Positions 59,949-64,000 of a stretch of 64,000 nucleotides of DNA are shown here, in pieces (the first letter of the stretch is position 1; each line of letters opens with the position of its first letter). The notes under the pieces are model-generated. The model did not search any database. It worked only from the letters and a program-made list of their open reading frames with translations, and had not been told where the DNA came from. The translations under genes were made by a program, and so were the position numbers. Source of the stretch: Cellulomonas fulva (lineage in GTDB: Bacteria > Actinomycetota > Actinomycetes > Actinomycetales > Cellulomonadaceae); NCBI RefSeq assembly GCF_018531375.1, contig NZ_JAHBOH010000001.1, positions 2,170,001 through 2,234,000 of the forward strand, read 5' to 3'.

Positions 59949-61157
59949 ATGGCTCGTCGCAGCGCCGCCGCGCACCGCCCGGACCGGCTGGTCACCCGCC
60001 CGGAGGCCGCCCGCCCGCGGGCCGCCCGCCCGCAGGCCGTCCCCCCGCCAGCCGTCCCCCCGCAGGCCAGCCGCACGCGCGCTCGCGGTGCCGCGCGGAC
60101 CGGGCTCGCGCTCGTCGCGCTCGTCGCCGTCCTGGCGGCCTGCAGCCCGTCGGCCGGCCAGGACGAGGCCTCGGCCCGGCAGGCGGACCCGGCGCCGTCC
60201 TCGGCCGTCACGCCCGCCGCGACCGCCGGGACCGCGGCCGAGCCGACGCCCAGCCCGACCCCCAGCCCGACGCCCGCGCCGCCGCCGGACGTGGCGGAGG
60301 TGCTCGCCGCGCTCGCGCCCGAGCTCGGACCGAGCGTCCCGTCGCCGACCTACGTGCCGGATCCCGCGCACGCGCGCGACTCGTACCCGGACCACTACGA
60401 CGAGAAGTGCCACCAGGACATCGACGGCGACACGCCGTACCGCTGCTCCTACGGTGACAAGGAGGCGGGCACCGACGTCCTCCTGGTCGGCGACTCGCAC
60501 GCGGCGCACTGGCTGTCGGGGCTGCGCGTCGCGGCCGAGGACGCGGGCTGGCACCTCGAGGTCTCGTCGAAGACCGCGTGCCCCGTGATCGACCAGCTGG
60601 TCTGGATCCGGGCCCGCGACGCGCAGTACGACGCGTGCCTCGACTGGGGCGAGGCGGTCGTCGACCGCATCCTCGCGGACCCGCCGGACCTCGTCGTGAC
60701 GTCGTTGAGCGGGGAGTACGACGTGGTGGTCGACGGCGAGATGGTCCCGGCCGGCGCGGAGGCCGACGAGGTGCTGCGCGCGTCCATGGAGCGGACGTGG
60801 TCGCGGCTCGAGGACGCGGGCGTGCGCGTGGTGGTCGTGCAGGACACCCCGTGGCTCGCGCAGGAGCTGGGTGACTGCGTCGGCGCGCACCCGGACGACC
60901 CCGCGCAGTGCGACACGCCCACCGACGAGGCCCTCGCGGCGTCGGGGCAGGAGAACATCGCGACCGCGGCGGAGGCCACCGGGACGCCCGTGATCGACCT
61001 GACCCCGTGGCTGTGCTCCGACGAGGTGTGCCCGGCGGTCGTGGACGGGACGCTGGTGATGCGCGACGAGCACCACGTGACGGCCGAGTACTCGCGTGCG
61101 CTCGCGCCGGTGCTCGAGGCCGCGGTCGACGCCGTCCTGCAGCAGCCGGTGGGATAG
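59949..61157 (+). CDS. SGNH-domain lipoprotein
   Basis: This 402-aa protein has a long basic N-terminus (about 48 residues), a hydrophobic stretch (TGLALVALVAVLAAC) ending in a lipobox Cys, a Thr/Pro linker with TPSPTPSPTP, and an SGNH domain like that fused to OafA-type acyltransferases. Block I is complete (LVGDSHAAHW: Asp182, Ser183, His184), and the C-terminal RDEHHVTAEYS keeps Asp and His. It may transfer or remove acyl groups on a surface glycan outside the cell, perhaps standing in for the altered SGNH domains at 36303 and 40455. Confidence 0.82.
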   Translation: MARRSAAAHRPDRLVTRPEAARPRAARPQAVPPPAVPPQASRTRARGAARTGLALVALVAVLAACSPSAGQDEASARQADPAPSSAVTPAATAGTAAEPTPSPTPSPTPAPPPDVAEVLAALAPELGPSVPSPTYVPDPAHARDSYPDHYDEKCHQDIDGDTPYRCSYGDKEAGTDVLLVGDSHAAHWLSGLRVAAEDAGWHLEVSSKTACPVIDQLVWIRARDAQYDACLDWGEAVVDRILADPPDLVVTSLSGEYDVVVDGEMVPAGAEADEVLRASMERTWSRLEDAGVRVVVVQDTPWLAQELGDCVGAHPDDPAQCDTPTDEALAASGQENIATAAEATGTPVIDLTPWLCSDEVCPAVVDGTLVMRDEHHVTAEYSRALAPVLEAAVDAVLQQPVG

Positions 61158-61160
61158 CAT
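61155..61160 (+). promoter_or_regulatory. -10 box overlapping the SGNH stop codon
   Basis: TAGCAT begins with the TAG stop of the SGNH gene and ends 7 nt before GTG 61168. Confidence 0.6.
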
Positions 61161-61167
61161 CCGGCCG

Positions 61168-62214
61168 GTGATCTCGGACCCGCACGCCTCGCGACCCACC
61201 ACGCGCGACGTCCCTGTCCCGCCCGCGAGCCTGCCGCCGGTGAGCGTCGTGATGCCGGTGCGCGACGAGGAGCCCTACCTGGCCGACTCCGTCGCCCGGA
61301 TCCTGGCGGACGGCTACGCGGGCGACCTCGAGATCGTGCTCGCCGTGGGGCCGTCCCAGGACCGGACCGCCCAGATCGCCGACGAGCTCGCCGCCGCGGA
61401 CCCGCGCGTCGTCGTCGTCGCGAACCCGACCGGCCGCACCCCGGCGGGGCTGAACGCGGCGATCGCCGCCTCGCAGCACGACGTCCTGGTGCGGGTCGAC
61501 GGGCACGGGTTCCTCCCGCCGCGGTACATCGAGACCGCGGTCGAGGCGCTCGCACGCACCGGCGCCGCCAACGTCGGCGGCGTCATGGTGCCGGAGGGCG
61601 TCACGCCGTTCGAGCAGGCGGTCGCGCGCGCGATGAGCAGCCGCGTCGGGATCGGCGGGGCGCCGTTCCACGTCGGCGGCGAGGCCGGTCCGGCGGACAG
61701 CGTCTACCTCGGCGTCTTCCGCCGGGACGTGCTGGAGCGGCTCGGCGGGTTCGACGAGCACTTCACGCGCGCCCAGGACTGGGAGCTCAACCACCGGATC
61801 CGGTCCGCCGGCGAGACGGTGTGGTTCGAGCCGAGCATGCGCGTCGCGTACCGCCCGCGCTCGGGGCTGCGCGCGCTCGCGAAGCAGTTCCACGGCTCCG
61901 GCCGGTGGCGGCGCGAGGTCGTGCGCACGTACCCGGACACCGCGTCGGTGCGCTACCTCGCGGCCCCGGTCGCGGTGCTCGGGCTGGGCGTCGGGACCGC
62001 GGCGGGCGTCGTCGGCCTCGTCGGCGGGCCCGCGTGGCTGCGGCTCGGCCTGCTGGCGCCGGCCGGGTACGCCGCGATCCTCGGCGTCGCCACGGTGTCC
62101 GAGGGGCGCTCGCTCGACGCCCGTGCCCGGGCCTGGTTCCCGGCGGTCGTCGCGACCATGCACGTGTCCTGGGGGGCCGGCTTCCTGGCCGGCGTCCGGC
62201 GCGAGCGCGGCTGA
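61168..62214 (+). CDS. Glycosyltransferase family 2 with C-terminal membrane spans (ExoA-like)
   Basis: This 348-aa enzyme has VSVVMPVRDEEPYLADSVARIL, VLAVGPSQDRT, VRVDGHGFLPPRYIE (the metal motif is Asp-Gly-His) and FTRAQDWELNHRIRSAG. Two or three C-terminal hydrophobic segments start near 270. This layout resembles ExoA-type transferases that work on lipid-linked sugars at the membrane. GTG 61168 was chosen for its leaderless box; an open frame extends to 61096 within the preceding gene. Confidence 0.87.
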   Translation: MISDPHASRPTTRDVPVPPASLPPVSVVMPVRDEEPYLADSVARILADGYAGDLEIVLAVGPSQDRTAQIADELAAADPRVVVVANPTGRTPAGLNAAIAASQHDVLVRVDGHGFLPPRYIETAVEALARTGAANVGGVMVPEGVTPFEQAVARAMSSRVGIGGAPFHVGGEAGPADSVYLGVFRRDVLERLGGFDEHFTRAQDWELNHRIRSAGETVWFEPSMRVAYRPRSGLRALAKQFHGSGRWRREVVRTYPDTASVRYLAAPVAVLGLGVGTAAGVVGLVGGPAWLRLGLLAPAGYAAILGVATVSEGRSLDARARAWFPAVVATMHVSWGAGFLAGVRRERG

Positions 62215-62269
62215 CGGCACCGGAGCGCGCGAGCCGACGGCACGGCACGGGCAGGCCGCTGCGGCGTCC

Positions 62270-63397
62270 TCAGGCCTTGCGGGACCGCGGTGGGCCCGCG
62301 GAGACCCACGCCTCGAGCGTCGCGACGAAGCGCTGCGCGTCGACGGTCCAGTCGAACTCCGACTGCGCGGTCTCGCGGCCGGCGGCGGCCATCCGCGTGC
62401 GCAGCTCCTCGTCCTCGACCAGCCGGCGCACCTCCCCGGCGACCGCGGACGCGTCGTCGAACGGGACCACCACACCCGCGTCGGCGCGCTCGACGAGCTC
62501 GCGCGACGCGGGGTTGGGCGTCGTGACGACCGCGACCCCGTGCGCCATGTACTCCATGACCTTGGTGGGGCGCGAGTGGGCGTAGTTGGGCTCGTCGCGC
62601 AGCAGCGAGAGCCCGACGAGCGCGCCGTCGATCAGGTGCAGCGCCTCGTCGTTCGGGACGAACCCGCGCCAGGTCAGCGTCCCCGCGCCGCGCGCGGCCT
62701 CGAGCGCCGGGCGCACGTCGTCGTCGGCCGGGCCGATGACCTCGAGCACCGTGCCGTCGGGCAGCAGCCGGGGCAGGTCCAGGAGCACGCGGGCGCCGCG
62801 GGCCGTGGTGACGCGGCCGAGGTAGACGACCCGGAGGTTGCCGGCCTCGTCGGGCACGGTCGTCCCGACGACCTGGGCCGGGACCACCACCGAGTTCGGC
62901 ACGACCGGGTGGGGCCGGGTGAACCGGTCCGCGTACGCGTGCTCGGCGAGCGTGAGGCGCAGGTTCCGCTCCGCCCAGCGCTCGACGCGGCGTGCACCCG
63001 TGCGGGCGAGCCCGCGCAGCGGCCGGGGGACCCACGCGCGCATCCCGACCGCCGCGGCGGTGTCCTCGTGCACGTCCCACACGACGACCGTGCGGCGCAG
63101 CGGGGTCCGGCCCATGACCGCGAGCAGGAGGTCGGGGTCGTGGAGCAGGACCAGGTCGTGCTCGGGCGCGAGCCGGGCGAGCGTCCGCCGCGCGGCGAGC
63201 ACGGCACCGAGCCGGTTGCGGCCGGCGGCGCGGGGCAGGTCGACGGGCCGGACGCCCTCGGGCGGTTGCCGGTCGTAGGCCGTGAACGGAGCCGCGTAGG
63301 TGACCTGGTGACCGGCGTCGAGCAGCGCGGCGATCTGCCGGAAACGGATGCGTGCGTCCTGCGGGTCGTGGACGACGGTGCTCACCAGGACGCGCAC
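62270..63397 (-). CDS. Glycosyltransferase family 4/1
   Basis: This 375-aa GT-B enzyme begins VLVSTVVHDPQDARIRFRQIAALLDAGHQVTYAAP, has LVLLHDPDLLLAV, LRVVYLGRVTTARGARVLLDL, LTWRGFVPNDEALHLIDGALVGLSLL and the donor-side KVMEYMAHGVAVVTTPNPASRELV with its Glu motif. It is soluble or peripheral. The start at 63397 follows GAGGT and comes 3 bp after the ABC ATPase stop, so it is in one operon with that exporter. Confidence 0.88.
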   Translation of the reverse strand: MRVLVSTVVHDPQDARIRFRQIAALLDAGHQVTYAAPFTAYDRQPPEGVRPVDLPRAAGRNRLGAVLAARRTLARLAPEHDLVLLHDPDLLLAVMGRTPLRRTVVVWDVHEDTAAAVGMRAWVPRPLRGLARTGARRVERWAERNLRLTLAEHAYADRFTRPHPVVPNSVVVPAQVVGTTVPDEAGNLRVVYLGRVTTARGARVLLDLPRLLPDGTVLEVIGPADDDVRPALEAARGAGTLTWRGFVPNDEALHLIDGALVGLSLLRDEPNYAHSRPTKVMEYMAHGVAVVTTPNPASRELVERADAGVVVPFDDASAVAGEVRRLVEDEELRTRMAAAGRETAQSEFDWTVDAQRFVATLEAWVSAGPPRSRKA

Positions 63398-63400
63398 GCG

Positions 63401-64000
63401 CTACCTCTTCAGCGACTTGGCGTAGGCGGCGACGACCTCGTCGGACGGGCCGTCCATGACGAGCACGCCCTTCTCGATCCACACCGCGCGGTCGCACATC
63501 TGCGTGATCGCCTTGTTCGAGTGGCTGACCAGGAAGACCGTGCCGGCGTGCTCCTTGACCTCGCGGATCTTCGCGGAGCTGCGCGCGCGGAACTCCGCGT
63601 CGCCCGTGGCCAGGGCCTCGTCGATCATCAGGACGTCCGGGATGGCCGCGGTCGAGATCGCGAACCGCAGGCGCGCCGCCATGCCCGACGAGTACGCCTT
63701 CATCGGCATGTAGACGAAGTCGCCGATGCCCGCGAACTCGACGATCTCCTCGAACCGCGCGCGGACCTGGTCCGGCGTCAGACCGAGCGCGAGGCCGCCG
63801 AGCATGATGTTGCGCTCGCCGGAGAGCTGGCCCATGAGTGCGGCGTTGACGCCGAGCAGCGAGCTGGTGCCGCGGACGTAGACCGTGCCCTGCGAGGGCG
63901 GGATGAGGCCGGCGATGGCGCGCAGGAGCGTGCTCTTGCCCGCCCCGTTGCGGCCGACGATCCCGATCGACTCGCCGTGGTGCGCGACGAAGGAGACCCC
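63401..64000 (-). CDS. Polysaccharide/teichoic acid ABC exporter ATPase (N-terminus outside window)
   Basis: The C-terminal 199 residues are present; the gene starts beyond the window end. Walker A reads GRNGAGKST, the signature is YSSGMAARLRFAI, and Walker B is DVLMIDEALATGD. The YSSGM form of the signature is typical of TagH/RfbE/Wzt-type ATPases that export teichoic acids and O-antigens. There is no C-terminal carbohydrate-binding extension, since the protein stops soon after the H-loop. Its permease should be encoded upstream on the minus strand, beyond 64000. Confidence 0.93.
   Translation of the reverse strand, partial: GVSFVAHHGESIGIVGRNGAGKSTLLRAIAGLIPPSQGTVYVRGTSSLLGVNAALMGQLSGERNIMLGGLALGLTPDQVRARFEEIVEFAGIGDFVYMPMKAYSSGMAARLRFAISTAAIPDVLMIDEALATGDAEFRARSSAKIREVKEHAGTVFLVSHSNKAITQMCDRAVWIEKGVLVMDGPSDEVVAAYAKSLKR

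Noticed and set aside
1..64000. tRNA, rRNA, riboswitch, insertion sequence or prophage
   Set aside because: Read by eye, I saw no conserved tRNA T-arm, rRNA segment, transposase or integrase motif, terminal repeats or known riboswitch core. A covariance-model scan would be decisive.

Overview
The window is very GC-rich, densely coded DNA from an actinobacterium. Markers are a WhiB1-type regulator, a coproporphyrin-route haem pair (ferrochelatase plus HemQ), a PdtaS-type kinase, LCP ligases and many leaderless GTG/ATG starts placed 6-8 nt behind TANNNT boxes. The CebR-type operators in front of a sugar ABC importer fit a cellulose-degrading member of the Micrococcales such as a Cellulomonas relative. 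That genus is an inference, not a reading. I see no rRNA, tRNA, insertion sequence, prophage or CRISPR array.

Layout. 1-5.7 kb: end of a sugar ABC permease gene, hemH-hemQ, a META-domain protein, glutamate dehydrogenase and a LacI regulator. 5.8-9.6 kb: a cellobiose-type ABC importer (binding lipoprotein, two permeases) with three operator palindromes. 9.6-13.1 kb: a DUF2505 protein, pdtaS, whiB and a small membrane protein, then a 17-bp tandem repeat. 13.1-21 kb: a MacB/FtsX-type ABC exporter with a NarL-type two-component system, then an OmpR-type two-component system. 21-25 kb: manA, a GtrA protein, purK-purE.

24.8-64 kb is almost entirely surface-glycopolymer biology. 24.8-29.4 kb encodes a nonulosonic-acid (sialic-acid-like) pathway: a synthase without its SAF domain, a CMP-sugar synthetase fused to a HAD phosphatase, and two dedicated glycosyltransferases. 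No NeuC epimerase is present, while manA lies just upstream, which points to Kdn made via Kdn-9-phosphate. 29.4-36.1 kb holds glycosyltransferases and a pyruvyltransferase-like protein. 36.3-42.5 kb holds two membrane O-acyltransferases with SGNH domains around an asparagine-synthetase-like protein. 42.6-51.8 kb is one long run of genes for sulfation: an APS kinase with a degenerate ATP-sulfurylase-like N-terminus, three sulfotransferase-family proteins (one a tandem fusion with both PAPS loops degenerate), a PAP phosphatase, and CysD-CysN, closed by a 19-bp hairpin terminator. 51.9-64 kb holds two LCP ligases, a CHAP-domain wall enzyme, a nucleotidyltransferase, a CDP-glycerol-type polymerase, a CDP-alcohol transferase, more glycosyltransferases, an SGNH lipoprotein and the ATPase of a polysaccharide exporter (cut by the window end).

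Read together, the right-hand 39 kb could build, export and attach to the wall a polymer that is nonulosonate-containing, acylated, possibly pyruvylated and sulfated. The individual enzyme families are readable from sequence; the joint product is my inference.
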